Source: Hypericum androsaemum (Eukaryota; Streptophyta; Magnoliopsida; Malpighiales; Hypericaceae). Taken from it: 64,000 bases of DNA. Made by a program: the position numbers and the translations under genes. The notes below the pieces were generated by a model. The model made no database searches, had not been told where the DNA came from, and saw only the letters and a program-made list of their open reading frames with translations. Where the stretch lies: positions 5,580,001 to 5,644,000 of the forward strand of contig OZ023184.1 in assembly GCA_963995505.1 (NCBI GenBank), written 5' to 3'. Below, piece by piece: positions 46,546-62,130 of the stretch. How positions within the stretch are numbered: the stretch's first letter is position 1; each line of letters starts with the position of its first letter.

Positions 46546-48743
46546 AATTTCTTTATTCATTTCTTTCTTTATTTTATATATGTTGGCTTTTTCTTTTCCT
46601 GGTATGATTCTTTGGACGTACGTACGTTATTAATGGAGGTATATATAACTCGGAACAGCAAAATTATTCACCGGAAAATCAGATAAAAAAAGTTGACGGA
46701 TTTGCCATTATTATTGGATGAAATTGAGGCCTTGCCATTAATGGAAAATGCCCACAACAAAGAAAAACTACTTCTTCACTAATGTTGTTGCCAGGAACGA
46801 TATTATACGTTCCTAACCAGTAACCACCAACTAACGAACTTATAAAAAAAACACCAACTAACAATAAAAAGGACTCTACTACGAAACTTCAAGAACAAGT
46901 TCCGAAACGTAACAGATTGTTCTATCTTAATTTTGAGTTTTGATTTCAAGATTTAAGAACACATTAACAATACTATTTACACATTAGAATTTCCTCGTAT
47001 GAATACGAGGTTGCAGTGATAGAGGTTGTTAAAACCTTGCAATGTTAAATAGGAAGAATAGATTGTGTTAGAATTTGGTAAGGAGAATTTTGCCGTCCTT
47101 TGTCATCCGACCTAGTTCGAATCAAAATTAGCTAATTTAATAGATGTTCAGATATATATCGTATTGTTTCAACTTTCAACCCGAAAAAAAGCAAGCAAAC
47201 GAGACAGAGCCACGCGGAACATCCTATGATCAATGAAGATAGAAGCTAGCATGTAAGGTACCAACCATGGAGACGTTACTTGAGTTAGTCGTAATGTAAC
47301 TGTTCCGTATTGATCTGAAATAGCGTCCATGCACAGACCAAGGACGCAATCAATCTCACTTTTTTATCCAATGGGAATCACACTCACGTTTGTTTTGGTT
47401 GCGAAAAGCATGAGGAGTGGACAATGGTAATTGGCAAGGCTTTCCATTCGCCAAAGTATGGAAAAGTTGAGGTGAGTACTTCAATTATTGCGTACGTGGC
47501 ACTTTCTCACAACTAGTTGATTAATTTTGTTGGTTAAAACCACCGACTATCCAAATAAACATTTGTTGTTCAAGGCCCAATTCGTGTTCCAGCAGGTTGA
47601 AGCGGAAAATACCTCTTCTAACCAAGTTATGATACATCTTCAAAAATTCGAATTCAAGATTTGAAATTCAGCTAGAATAACTCATATGTCTTTTGTGGTT
47701 TAAACTGATTAATCCAACTTTGTCTTTTTGGTGATAATACAAAAAAGGGCAGTCCACGGTCAAGGATTCAGTAGGCAACAAAAATCCTGAATCTTTCCCG
47801 CTTTTGCAATTCCTATGGTTGCCTTTGTTTTCTTTTAAAGCTTTATGACGAAAATGAAAGCACTATGAATTCGATACAAGGTCCAAGTTTATTACAACCC
47901 ATCTCCCACCTAGCTCTGCCTCCATTTAGTTCATGGCCCCAGACCGACGTGGAAATCATTGTCTTCTGATGTTCACAGAGTAGAATCATACGATCTGATA
48001 TCCAAATTTATTGGGCCGATTAATCAATATTCAAATCGGATAGGTCATTTCAAAAGTATCAAAACTCTTCCAATAAATATTTAAAACTAATATGATATCA
48101 AGGACGCGAACTCGAGACCTGATTAAACTAGAATAACGCTATCACCTATACTCTAAGCTCCAATGGTCCAGCGCCACGTATAAAAAATGGAGATATTCAT
48201 GTATAAATGCGCTCTCTTTTCTTTGGTGGCCATGCACTGAAACATATGGCGATCATGGAGAGGTACATGACGCCTAAAGTTGGCCCTTTCAGCGACAACT
48301 TGATGGCTCGGACAGGCATTTTCTCGAATCGTCACAAGGGATGCGAAGGGGAGGATAACTTTAGAAAGACGATGTAGTAAAAACCGGGCATGAACCAATG
48401 TATGTAACAAAATGGATTCAGTCAATTCAACCAGAGGATTGGGGGAAAGGAACAACTTTGCAGAAAGGAAAGAATATGCCATCACGTAGGAGGTCAGGTT
48501 TTCCATACCTTCATCCTGCATTGCCTGTTATGTATAGTTGTATTTCCAGAACCAAGCGTAAACTAGAAGCAATGATCGATCTAATACGTTTCGATTTCTC
48601 GGGATATGAAAAGGCTAGCAGCATCCACACCAAATGTGTATGTAGTCCATGTAAAATAATGATCGAAAGAACAATACAAGCACCGATCACAAAATTAGTT
48701 TCCATTTCGCGACATAATTCTGTCTTGAGCGTTGTTGCATCTT
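46546..48743. other. AT-rich spacer between WAT1-related gene and RABE1
   Basis: No supported gene. Short open frames near 48150-48810 on both strands lack homology and partly cover the RABE1 3' UTR. Confidence 0.4.
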
Positions 48744-51257
<2,514 letters not shown>

Positions 51258-53592
51258 TTGATCCGGTAATAAATCACGATCACTTCCTTCCGCAGCTGAA
51301 AATAGAACAAAAAAGGAAACCCTAGAGAAAGGTCAGGGTCGAACAATCCAAACAAACGAAAAAAGGAAGAAAACGACAGCGGATTTAGACAACACAAAGA
51401 GATAATTTAAAGATTTAGAAATAATAATATAAATTGGAGAAGGAGAAGTACCGGATCGGGGAGGGAGGAGGAAGAAGAGAGTGAGATCTTAGAAATTCTG
51501 AGTTATGGAGGGAGGGGGAGCAGTTTCCTGGTACGTCAGCACCGGCCCGGCCGTTGAAAAAATTATTAAAAAAGGGAAATTATTCACTTGGCGTTGTTTA
51601 TTTATTTTTTTAGATTGTGAATAAATGTAAAATGGGAGGAGTGGGGGAGAGGTTTTCGAGGGAGAAGCTCGATTCAGCTTATTAATTGTGGGATTTTCGT
51701 AGGAGCCGTTGGATTCTGGAGGCCTGGGAGATCTGGAGGATGATCGGACGGGTGGTGTTTCTTCTGAGACTGCGAGGGGCTCCTCGCGATATGGCGGAAC
51801 GGTGACGTTTTTGGGGTGGTTTGGGTTGCGGGGAGTGAGACGACGCCGTGTGGATGGGTGAATGATGAGATGATAATTGAAGCGTTAAATTTGATTCTTG
51901 TTTTAGCTCGCCCGGTTTGTGATCCTAACCGTCTGATATGGATAGTCTTGATTGATTCGGAAATTGAATCAGATATATTTAGATTATAATGTGTTAGACC
52001 GTGTTGTATAATGTGAATAATGGAGATAAATAAAGTATAGGTTAGACATGCTGAAAATATGATTTTTTTAAAGTATTAATTTTTCTTACTATGGTGTAAA
52101 TTGTCTCAAGGAATAAAGTTTATGTATCTTGAAAATTTGTAAGTTACATTCTCACGAATTTTTTGAAGCAATAACTCGCAAGTTTTATGGAATGGACTCA
52201 AAGACAGTGTGAGAGAAAGAATGTCTTAGGAAGAGGAACTCAAATTCTGTGTCGAACTCTATACTCCACCAAGTATTTACAAACTCAGAAGTTGCTACGA
52301 ATGGTTGCAATTTTTCTTAGAAAAGAGGTGTTGCACTGAAAGATTGCAACGTTTCCTTGGTGCCATCCTACACTGGAGTGTGTTGTTGTGCCCAAAATGT
52401 GTTGTTGTACCATAGGACGGTAACTCACGAAGAGGCACCTCTTGGGTTTAATTCTCATGCGATCTTGTCACCCTTCCTTCTATTTATTAAATATTTCTTT
52501 CTTTCTTTTATATATATATATATATATAAGATTTAAACTAATGAAACTTCTATTGATTTTCTTCCATAATGGATCGAAGTCTAAATAAACTTGATTATTA
52601 TCTAAAATGACTTACTTATTTATAGCAACATGCTTAAAATTCTACTCTAACCAATATGGGATTGGGACATAGCTAAAAGACAAAATGACCAGAGGAAAAA
52701 ATTGACTAAATAACAAAATGCACGACTTAATATATAAATACTATTAAACCCTTTAAATATAACAGACAATGCATTTTAGCTTAGACTATAGCTAGTAGTG
52801 ACCCGGTCCAACCCGGGTCATGGAAGAAATAATTAATTTATCTCACATCCACTTAAAACCCAACCCAACTAAATATTTTCCTACTCTAGTGGTGACTTTG
52901 TCCAACCTAAGTCACCAAATAAATAAATAATTTCTCTTTCATCTACATACATGTATTATTTATACGAATTTTCATAGAGAATTAAAAAATGGACTCTAAA
53001 CAAATTGAAAATATTAGGCTTAATTTATAGAGAATAAAAATATATAAATTTTTATAATTTTATCGAATAACATTTTGCTAAGTATCACTAGATAAATTTA
53101 AAAAGAAAAAAAATTAAAATACTACTCGCCCGGGCTGCGTGACTCATTTTGCATTTTTTTTGTTTTTGTCCTATTCATGACTCTTTTTATATAAGTAAAA
53201 TTGTATTCCACCGAAATGTTTCACTAAGGGAGAGTACAACCAAGGTACCAGATAATGTCTTTCAACACGAATCACAGTAAAAAATGCTATCTGGAAGAAC
53301 ATTGAAAAGTTTCTAGAGAGTCAGCCAAAAAACTCTAAGGACATCAAAGAGCAGTCCAAAATATTCACCAAGCCTAGGACAAACCGAGTAAAAAAGCAAA
53401 CACGCATAAACACATCATGGAGGATCATGAAACCAATGGGCAGTATTCCATGCAACTTCTTTGATTACTTGGAGAATATTTGAGGTATCCTCTCCCAAGA
53501 TAAACCCATCACAACAGCAAGTCGCCATGCCTCATTGAAAAGTTCTTCCTGAAGAGCGTCATCTTGTTCCTCCATACTGGCGATGATCGAAC
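51258..53592. other. RABE1 upstream region and AT-rich spacer
   Basis: The first 300-500 bp should hold the RABE1 leader and promoter (GGA-rich stretch at about 51440-51520). Beyond that the DNA is AT-rich with no gene recognised. A (TA)n run lies at 52509-52528. Confidence 0.4.
52509..52528. repeat. (TA)n microsatellite
   Basis: Ten TA dinucleotides in AT-rich spacer. Confidence 0.85.
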
Positions 53593-54000
53593 TTAGAGAT
53601 AATTCTGGCTTAGACTTCTTAGGGACTTGATTTTTACCTTCCGCAATGGGAACGTCATAAGAGCGGCTACCTTTTCAGCGGGTCTTCTTGCAAGGCAACT
53701 TGAACGCGTCAGGGTCGGAATAATCGAATTGCCATAGATCACCTGTTTGTGCGCAACACGAGGTTGAGAAGCCATCGCATCAACAACCCTATATGCAGCA
53801 TAAAAAAGAAGACTATCAAACCAATTATCCGAACCGACCAGCACTGCAACATCCGGAACAGCTTGTGGCAGATCATCACGAAGGCCAGCAACCACAGCCG
53901 CATCTGCAACAGCCTGGGCCTGCAAAGTCCTATTCATGACTTTGTACCCAAAAATCACTACTAGCTTTGGTCTTAGTATCATTGTCCATTTTTTGGGCAA
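53593..54000 (-). pseudogene. Unrecognised 135-codon frame, possible retroelement relic
   Basis: Open minus-strand frame containing VAGLRDDLPQAVPDVAVLVG and TRSSCLARRPAEKVAALMT, then PLRKVKIKSLRSLS. The basic RRPAEK...LRKVKIK end loosely resembles the tail of the LINE ORF1 at 34702 (LRKVKIKLPSLP). No exon structure or conserved domain was recognised. It could be a retroelement remnant or noise. Confidence 0.3.
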
Positions 54001-54699
54001 TGTCGAAGATTTGTTAAAGTTAAGAGTCTATTTATTGGTTAAAATTAAATTAATCGGATTAGCACCCAAATATTACTAAAGCATTGAAATTTCATGTGAA
54101 TAATCTCATCAGAAAATGAAGATTACATGACTAGGATACTTTACACTTTCTTTGTGAGACTTTATTGACGAATTTGGAAGTCACATTTTTCTTCGTTGTT
54201 CCTTCTATTGGCTCATCCAGTTCTCCCGCAAACTACACATGTTTGATTTGAGCGCATATGTTTGAGAAAGTCTGGTATAAACTCCTTGGAACAATCTACG
54301 AGAACTTTAGAATCACAGAAACCCACACAGCTCCATCTATGCAACAAATTTACAAAGCTGGAGCAAAATGAAAGTAGGGAGTAGAAGAGCCATGATAAAC
54401 TCCTTGTAACTGTTTTACGTGATATTTGACGACTACGATACTATCTGGTATAGTCCACTTGTGCACATTTGACATAGCTTTTTAGTGGATAATAACACGT
54501 TATTTATATATAAAAATGTCCAATCAACACAAATCCAAGCAGAAGAGAAAAGACTCAAGGATGAATTGAAATTCCTATACCACTAGGAAGAGATCTTCTC
54601 GCAATGAGAGGTCGAGGATAAACAAGTTGACACATGGTGGTCACAGTGGAAAAAAAATCGATGTTATTGTCACTAAAAAAGATAGGTAAATAAAATTGT

Positions 54700-56890
54700 C
54701 AAGCTTGAGGAACAAAATGATCGATGGATTAAAGAACACGGGGTATAAAGGCCAATATCCAAAATTATTTCTGTTGAGGTACAAAAATAATTTCGGCATT
54801 GTCAACATATTTCGAGGTACCCGATGTGGTCTCAAAGTGACTGCGTGACCGGTGACCGATGTGGTCTCAAAGTGACCGGTGGGCGGTGTTGTCTCAAAGC
54901 GATCAATTTCAGTTTTGCATTGAAAAGAGATTGTCGATGGTCTTCCCTCCATTGAGTTCGATGATGGTCTTACTTGGTTGAAATCGGTGATGGTAGACCG
55001 CTTTGTTGTGTTGTCCTTGGTTCACTTTAGCTTATTCTTGGATGACAATGTCCTTCCATGGTAAATTGGCCGTTACTTTGGACTCATAGGTTGGAATGAG
55101 GAGATTCTTATGGCTATGGAAAGGGGAGACATGTATCTACAACTTTGTTTTGAAGAGCTTTGCCTAAATCGGATTAGAAGCGGGTCTAACAAAATGCCAA
55201 GTCCCGATATTAGCTTGCCCGATGAATTCTATTAGACTTTGGTATAAAAGCCATATCTTTTGACTTGAGCATTGGATTGATCTAATTATTTGGTTATAGA
55301 AAGTGAAGAAAAGGACCTACAACTTTGTAGTTTACGGTTTCTTCATATTCGGAGCATAAGGAGGCCAAAAGTCTATTTGAAGACGAGCTCGCTCACCTAT
55401 TCTTGCTTTGTGTTCATTGTGCTCGCCCGTGCTCGCCCGCTCTCATCGTGCTCTCTTGCTCTCACCTTGCTCACTCACGCTCACCTTGCTCACTCGCTCG
55501 CTCTAATCATGCTCGCTCTCTCTTACCTTGCTCGTTCGCTCTCATCGTGCTCGCTCGCTCTCCCTCAACTCGCTCGCTCTCATCTAGCTAGCCAAGGATC
55601 ATCGCATTTTGGTAGAAAAACCACATCTTCCGTCTCAGACCTTCGATTGAGGTGATTCAAATTGCTATGGAAAACTAAGACGTAGATTGATAACTTTTTA
55701 GTTTATAGATTGTTCCGATTTGGAGTGGAAGGAGATCAAAAGTCCATTTGAAGATGAGCTTGCCTGGTGAAACGAGCGAGCTGCTCGCCCTAGTGAGGTT
55801 GCGAGCGAGCTGCTCGCCTGGTTGGGAGTGAGCTGCTCATCTTGGAGTGATTGGCGGCAAACTCGCCCACTCCTTTGCTCACCTACTTACTCTTCAGGCT
55901 CAACTTGCTCGCCAGTTTGCTCGTTGTGCTCAACTCGCTCGCCCGCTTGCTTGTCGTGATTGCTCGCTCGCTCCTAAGGTCACTTGCTCGCTCGCTCGCT
56001 CGCTCAGGGATGGAACTCACTCGCTCGCTTTCTTGAAGGTGGAGCTTGCTCGCTCGCTCAGAGATGGAGCTCGCTCGCTCGCTCGGGGATGGAGCTCGCT
56101 TGTTCGCTCGCTCACAAAGTCACTTGCTCGCTCGCTCGCTCCCAATGTCACTTGCTCGCTCACACGCTCGCTCGAGGAAAGAGCTTGCTCGCTCGCTCGC
56201 TCCCGGATCGCTTGTTCCAAGTGGAGCTCGCCCGCTCCCGCTTTGTTCGTTCCAAGTTTAGCTCGCTTGCTCCCAATTCGCTCGCTCCCAGCTCGCCCTC
56301 GTTGGACTTTGAGAAGTTTGTTCGTGAAGTGCTCGCTTGGGCTTGGACTTGCCCGGGTTTGGAGTTCCTCTGGTTCAATTTGGGAGACGATGTTATTTTG
56401 GGGGAATGTTCGAGAAGGATGGAGATGGTCAAGGCTTTCCTATATTGAGGCGGGATCTCTAAGATTTGGTCGGCATCTGGAATGTTCTTTGGGTTGCTTG
56501 CCGGTCACGGCCTTAACCCCTTCGTTTTGGAAGTCGGCTTAATTTTTCCGTATTGGGTCGAGTATAATCTTTTCACATTTGACAACGGTCATAAATTTCC
56601 GAATTTGATGGGATTCGCTCTTTATTGAAGTTAATTTTCTGGGATCGGATCTTGGAGGCAGTTAGGGTTTTTCATGACTCGGGGCTAGCTCGGCATTCTC
56701 TATATAAGGACGGCTTGGGCAAATGAGAGATCATCAACAACATAACATACAACTCTTCTATCTTTAGTCCGTAGCCATAGCTCGTAGTCTAGCATAGCAT
56801 AGCCTTAACATAGCTTTAGACCGACTTTGAGACGACCACTTCGGATCCGTCTCGGGTTACTTGTTCACTTATCCCGCAACAACTTCAAGA
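54700..56890 (+). mobile_element. LTR-like element, plus orientation, with expanded repeat
   Basis: Shares ordered blocks with 59100-60305 read in reverse: GATGTGGTCTC repeats, GAATTCTATTAGACTTTGGT, CTACAACTTTGTAGTTTACG, a TATATAAGGACGG promoter-like box (56700-56712) and the end CCCGCAACAACT (56873-56884). Similar internal promoter and terminal CCCGCAACA in both copies suggest solo LTRs or LTR fragments of a Gypsy-type element. I see no coding region, primer-binding site or clean target duplication. The left limit is approximate. Confidence 0.5.
55410..56310 (+). repeat. Degenerate GCTC/GCTCG repeat tract
   Basis: About 900 bp dominated by CTCGCTCGCTC units with spaced variants, in two segments (55410-55590 and 55750-56310). 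Units such as GATGGAGCTCGCTCGCTCGC recur at 20-40 bp intervals. The low-complexity bias keeps several frames open (for example 231 codons from 55847, Ser-Leu-Ala-Arg rich), which I do not regard as genes. Confidence 0.88.
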
Positions 56891-59099
56891 AGCGTTACAC
56901 AGCTGAACAAATCAGCAATTGTGAAGATATTCTGAATTGCATTTCCTTCATAGTAAGCGAGTGTAAGAGGTCAATCATAATGGGTACGGACATTGTCCTC
57001 TCGATCTATGGAAGTCTCTTTTCTAAGATAAAATGGCATCGATATGAAAATTGCATTACATCGGAATAGAAATAACGACAAGCACATAAAATAAAGTACT
57101 TAGATCTGTTTTGTATCCTAAAGGTAGGCAACTTTGTTGGGATTGACGGGATAAGCAATTTGTAGTACATTAGTTTTGAAAGTTGAAGTCATTACAATGA
57201 ATGACATTTTATCTGTCAGAACTCGTCCAATATTATTTTATCTTTAAATATAACATCAACTAACAAGATGAAATGATACCATTAATTAGCCTTGTTCGTA
57301 CTAGACCAAACTAGCAACTTTCTTGGGGACGCACAAGAGATTTCCTCCCAAGAGACTGGTAGGTTTAGTTATGGGAAGTCAAACATGTGCCAACCTTGAG
57401 TAATGGATAGGCATTCCTATGGTACTCCGACGCCAATAGGATAAGAAATAATTGATTCTGGGTCGTCCTTTGGTTAGTTGTTACTATTGCTTCAAGGCCA
57501 CCTCTCCATCTTTCATCTTTTTTTCTCTGGTTGGTATTTTTGCAAGTAATGTCACTTGTTCTAGAGTTCCTGTGTCGTTTACGATTCTCACCGTTAATTA
57601 AAAGACTGGTACCAATTATATATTGGGAATGTACCCAATTGTTGGAATTTTTGGTTTTAGCGATGGAGTTAAGAAGGAAAAAAAAAGAACGAGCTAGTTA
57701 GCTTGAAACAGAATATTAGAGAAGATATGTTAAAGCCTAAAGGCACTTTTCAGAATATTGGAGATGACCCATAAATATTGCGAATGTACAAACTTTATTA
57801 AACGGTCAATGAAATTGTTTACCTCTTAATTAAAAAATCTCGAATTAGATATTTGGAAAAATAGCAGTACTAAATATTTGTTGAAAAATTTTGTTAAACT
57901 TCCAAAAATCATAATTAATTTTAATGTGAATTAGTCGATTATTAAGTATCCAGATACTAATAAAAAGAATGCATTAATTGCGGTGTCTAATTGGTCATGG
58001 ACCAATGGTTCCACTACTCATAAATTAAGGTGCCTCTTCAATTATCGATGGTGGTAATAAGAAATATATAACTTTTGTGGTGGAAATAAGAAATATAACT
58101 AAATCTAGCCAACGTTATGTTTTCAGGAATGGTCATACTTATCCAGAAAAAGGAAGGCAGGTGCTTAGAAACCAGCCGAATATGAACGAACGCTGCTCAA
58201 TACAGGCTGTCTAATGTGTCCATATATATACATTACAGGGCAAAAAAAATCTAGAGCTGCGGAGATATTTAGATCCAATAAATCTGGATAATTTTTATCG
58301 ACCGGATTTGAATATAGTTACGAATACATATGTGAATTTAGATCCAAACCCATATTATGTATCATATTATATGTGCGTTTATACCAAATCAGATAAACTT
58401 AAAAGGAGAATGTAAGATTAACAATAGTATTGAAAGGTACGGTCCATTTATTTCCGACGACTCATCTTAAAAAAAACAGTGGCATTGAAATTATGTTGTT
58501 CCTGCTTTATTTGTCTGTCTTTTTAATTTATGGAGCTTTTTTTATTGATGTAATGTTACTAATTAACTTATAGTTATATGTTTAATAATAGCTTTAAAAC
58601 ATATTTTTTTTCGAACGTGATTTATTATCTACGTTATTTATGCTATTGTATTTTTTACATGATCCAATCCAGATTTTTTTAACAATACACTTATGTAATA
58701 AATATATAAAAATTAACAAGACCTGTAGTTACAAATCCGTACTTCTTAAAATTCTACACTATAGGTGCATGTAATGTGTAAATATTAATATCAATAATAA
58801 AATTTACCTATAAAAAATACAAGAATGAGGTGATGGGAAAACATTTTTTTAAGCATGAAGATGTTGGCCTCCAAAGATTAACCATCTCTATTAAGCGATA
58901 ACGGACAACTAGCCACTAAACAACTTTAAGTGGGATGATTAGAATCAATTACGGCGGAATTTAGATTTTTATATAAGCACCGACACAAAATAAAGTTAGT
59001 TGTAGGCCTAGTTATGCTTCCTCCTCCCCGTAGTAAGATATTTAATTAAATATCCAACCTGAGATATTTAATTAAACAAATATCTTCAACCGGTACACA
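56891..59099. other. AT-rich gene-free spacer
   Basis: No coding exons, RNA genes or bounded elements were recognised. Confidence 0.45.
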
Positions 59100-60305
59100 C
59101 TTAACTTTTTGTTGAAGGTAAATTTTCTTTATTGATAGTTGTTGCGGGAAAAAGGTACAAGAACGTCAAGAAGATCAATGACAAATTCGGAATGGTCATT
59201 CTAAAGTCGACCTAACGAAAAGGGAGAAAAAGTGCCAAGCTAAGTTAGACTATGGAAAGGAAAAACGATTGAAGAGAAATTATGATTTTTGTGTGTTGTG
59301 CGATGGATGTTTTGCTCCTTTCTCTAAACCCTCCTTATATAGAGAACGCTGACCTAGTCCCAGCACTTCGTATAGGAAACTCAGAAATTAGGTCGTGCTC
59401 CATATAGAAAAATCTTACTTAAGCCGTGTCTAACAGAGGAAAACTCAACCCCGCCTAGAATATGAAAATCTAGGCGGACATCCAAAACAAGAAGATCTGG
59501 CTTTAAACAAGAATTCATAGGCCGTGTGAAACAAGCAATATCGGCCTAAAATAGGAAAATTTTAGCCGACTCGACCTTCTCGAGCATCTCCATCAAAATA
59601 ATGACCAATGTGGGTTATCGAGTCAACCCAGGCGGCACCAACATCCGACCTGGGCATTAACAAGGACCAACCCAGGCGGTAGCTAACAAACATAGGCGGT
59701 TTCCCAACTCGATGCGAGATCACCAACCAAGCAGGTTCATCTTGAAGTGAATTCATGACCTTTATGCATTCCGATCTGAAAAAGTCGTAAACTACAAAGT
59801 TGTAGTCCTTGATCTTATCTTTTCATTGCCGAAAGAATCAACCCAATTTGAGATCGGAGTCAAAAGGTACGGCTGATATACCAAAGTTTGATAGAACTCA
59901 ACGAGCGTACCAACACCGAGACTTAAAACTCTGTTCAGGCCCTCTCTTGATCCGAATCAGGCAATGCTCATCATTCCAAGCGACAAGTCCAAAGTAACTG
60001 CCAATTTATCAAGGATAGGTGTTTGCCATCCAAGGACTACAAGCCAAGGCGAACCAAGGACGATGTGCCAAAGCAGTCTCCGCTAAGGACGATATGCCAA
60101 TGTGGTCTCTACCAAGGATGACCATAAGTGGTCTTAGATCGGGGGAAGACTATTGTCGGTCTTAACCGAGAGAGACCATTATTGGTCTCTACCAAACTCG
60201 AGAGCAGAAGCAGTCTCTACCGAACTCGGGATGTGTCAACATGCTGAGACCGGTGCCTCATTGAGGCTGACAAACCGGCGTCTCATTGAGGCTGGCGTAG
60301 CGACA
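59100..60305 (-). mobile_element. LTR-like element, minus orientation
   Basis: Inverted relative of 54700-56890. Read on the minus strand it begins TGTCGCTACGCCAGCC (at 60305), has repeated GGTCTC/TTGGTAGAGACC motifs, GTTCTATCAAACTTTGGTAT, GACTACAACTTTGTAGTTTA, a TATATAAGGAGGG box (about 59329-59341) and ends CCCGCAACAACT (about 59141-59150). It lacks the GCTC expansion. A solo LTR is the likeliest reading; I could not confirm a 5-bp target duplication. Confidence 0.5.
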
Positions 60306-60780
60306 TCTTAGTAATTCTTTATTTTTTTGGTGGAATAGTAGTAATTATTATTTACTAGCTAGAGTGTTGAATTCCCCGATACAGTGGTATGGGGTTGCAC
60401 GGTACACCCTAGCTAGACTCAGAGATCGAACACCAGCAGGTGAGGTAATGGGCAGTGGGTACTGTCGGTTAATTAAACCACACGAGACGGTTGCTCCCAA
60501 TTTAATTCCCCAACAACTCCGAATATGTGAGTTAGTGATCCATTTCTGCAAATTGATTGGTAAGTAAAATTTTTAGTCATGATGATTAGGCTAGACTAAG
60601 ATATTTTGTCTTCTGTAAATTTCGTTGTATTTCTAGTAGACTAGATAATTGAGCATACCGTCTTTCAAAATTTGACACACTTTTGTAGTCCTACGTTACG
60701 ATTTAATACAAGTCTTGGCAACTTTATTTCTAAAACAAACAACTAGAATATGGGAAAAAACAAAAAAGAGAAATTCGCTT
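60306..60780. other. Spacer without recognised gene
   Basis: AT-rich spacer. A GTTCGATCTC stretch on the minus strand (near 60425) resembles a tRNA-type B box, but no credible A box or tail accompanies it. Confidence 0.35.
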
Positions 60781-61248
60781 TTTTTAGCATGGTTTTAAAA
60801 AATGCGGTCCGACTGATGGTCCGACCGGTTGGACCGCAAAACGGGCACAAGATCGGGTCATTTTTAAGCTTTTGACCGTGGTCTGTACTAACCGGATCAA
60901 ATCTGGTCGGACCGATCATTTTTGAGGTCCACCCTGACCGGTCGAACCCGGTTAGTACAAAAATGGGCGAAATTGACTTTTTTGGTGGTTTTCGAGGAAA
61001 AAAATGATTTGACAAGTTTATAAAGTAATAAATAAATAAATAAAGTAGATTTATAGAGTGGAGAGATAAAAAATTAAGTCTACTTTTTTTTATGGAAAAT
61101 AAGTATATTTTAACCTACATATATATATTATTTAAAATATTTAAAAATAAAAATATTTTTGGTCCGACCAGTCTAACCGGCCGACCTAGAAAATGGAAGG
61201 AATTCCGGGTTGTAGCTCCGGGCCGGGTTTTAAAACCATACTTTTTAG
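60781..61248. mobile_element. hAT-like MITE with GGTCCGAC-rich ends
   Basis: The element 60788-61241 (about 454 bp) has inverted ends CATGGTTTTAAAA and GTATGGTTTTAAAA, flanked by TTTTTAG on both sides (60781-60787 and 61242-61248). Subterminal regions repeat GGTCCGACC/CCGGTTAG motifs in both orientations. It has no coding capacity. The 7-bp match may be a worn 8-bp hAT duplication. Confidence 0.72.
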
Positions 61249-61691
61249 GCTATTATAGGAATAGGATCCCCTTTTGAAAAACAAGTAGTTTCTGTCCAAA
61301 ACGGAAGCGTAACAACGGACTACGCACCGTCCAAATCACGATAACCTACCCACGACCGTTAGGAACGCCGTCCCTGTCCTCCAGGTGGGTCCCGCCTCCT
61401 CCATGCCCAAGCACCGAATTAGCTCCCGCCACGTGTGCACCCAATCACAGCTGGCTCCCGCGATGGAATTCGCTCCCACGGAATATACGTGGATTCCATC
61501 TCATCCTTCCCCCGCGACGCGAGGAGGGAGAAAGCCCCGAGGGGCGAATTCCCGGTTTTACCCTAGTCCAAATTCCCTTCAAATGGCAAAAAAGGGCGAG
61601 AGAGAGAGCGGGAACGCGTGCAAGGAACGAGTCCACCTCCTTTCCTTGGTTCCCCAATTTTCCTCCTCCTTTTTCTTTTTGCCCTTAAAAG

Positions 61692-61699
61692 CTATAAAT
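61692..61699 (+). promoter_or_regulatory. TATA box of pyrophosphatase gene
   Basis: CTATAAAT about 120 bp upstream of a clear leader-exon donor (TTCAG|GTAAAG at 61812). The spacing predicts transcription starting near 61725. Confidence 0.6.
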
Positions 61700-61811
61700 T
61701 CCCCGTCACTCGCCAGTACTCCTCTCCAACTGGCACTCGCATATTCCTCCTTCGAGATCCGCGCGTTTCCTCCTCTCTCTCGTCTCCTTCCTTTCACTTC
61801 GAAAGCTTCAG

Positions 61812-62112
61812 GTAAAGCTACGAAACCGCTTCTAATCCTCTTCCATCTCTTCTCCTTTATTATGCAAGTAATTAACTCCACGTCGTCTTCTTCTTCCTAG
61901 ATCCAGTTAATCCAGATCTCGTCTTTTCCCCTCCCTTTGCGAGAGTTTTTCACGCGATTAATTAAAGTGTGGCTCTACTACTTCTACTTTGTTCCTTTTC
62001 TTAAGAATCTGATTCTAAAAGTAGAAAAGGGGAAAATAATCGAGAGAATCGTATGTATAATTAAGAGTGGGAGTTGAAGTTGTTTTGTTTTGTGTGTTGC
62101 GTGTGTTTGCAG
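61812..62112 (+). other. 5' leader intron of pyrophosphatase gene
   Basis: The donor GGTAAAG at 61812 and the acceptor TTTGCAG ending at 62112 bound a 301-bp intron inside the leader; the ATG follows 18 bp after the acceptor. Leader introns are common in highly expressed plant genes and often raise expression. Confidence 0.65.
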
Positions 62113-62130
62113 CTAGCTAGCGAGAAAGAG

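Noticed and set aside
55847..56542. 231-codon plus-strand frame rich in Ser-Leu-Ala-Arg
   Set aside because: Product of the GCTCG repeat; overlapping frames of the same composition are open at once.
60360..60600. Possible tRNA-derived SINE on the minus strand (GTTCGATCTC box)
   Set aside because: A box, tail and target duplication could not be found, so support is too thin.
61385..61900. 171-codon plus-strand frame upstream of the pyrophosphatase gene
   Set aside because: It covers the promoter, TATA box, leader exon and part of the leader intron; no homology.
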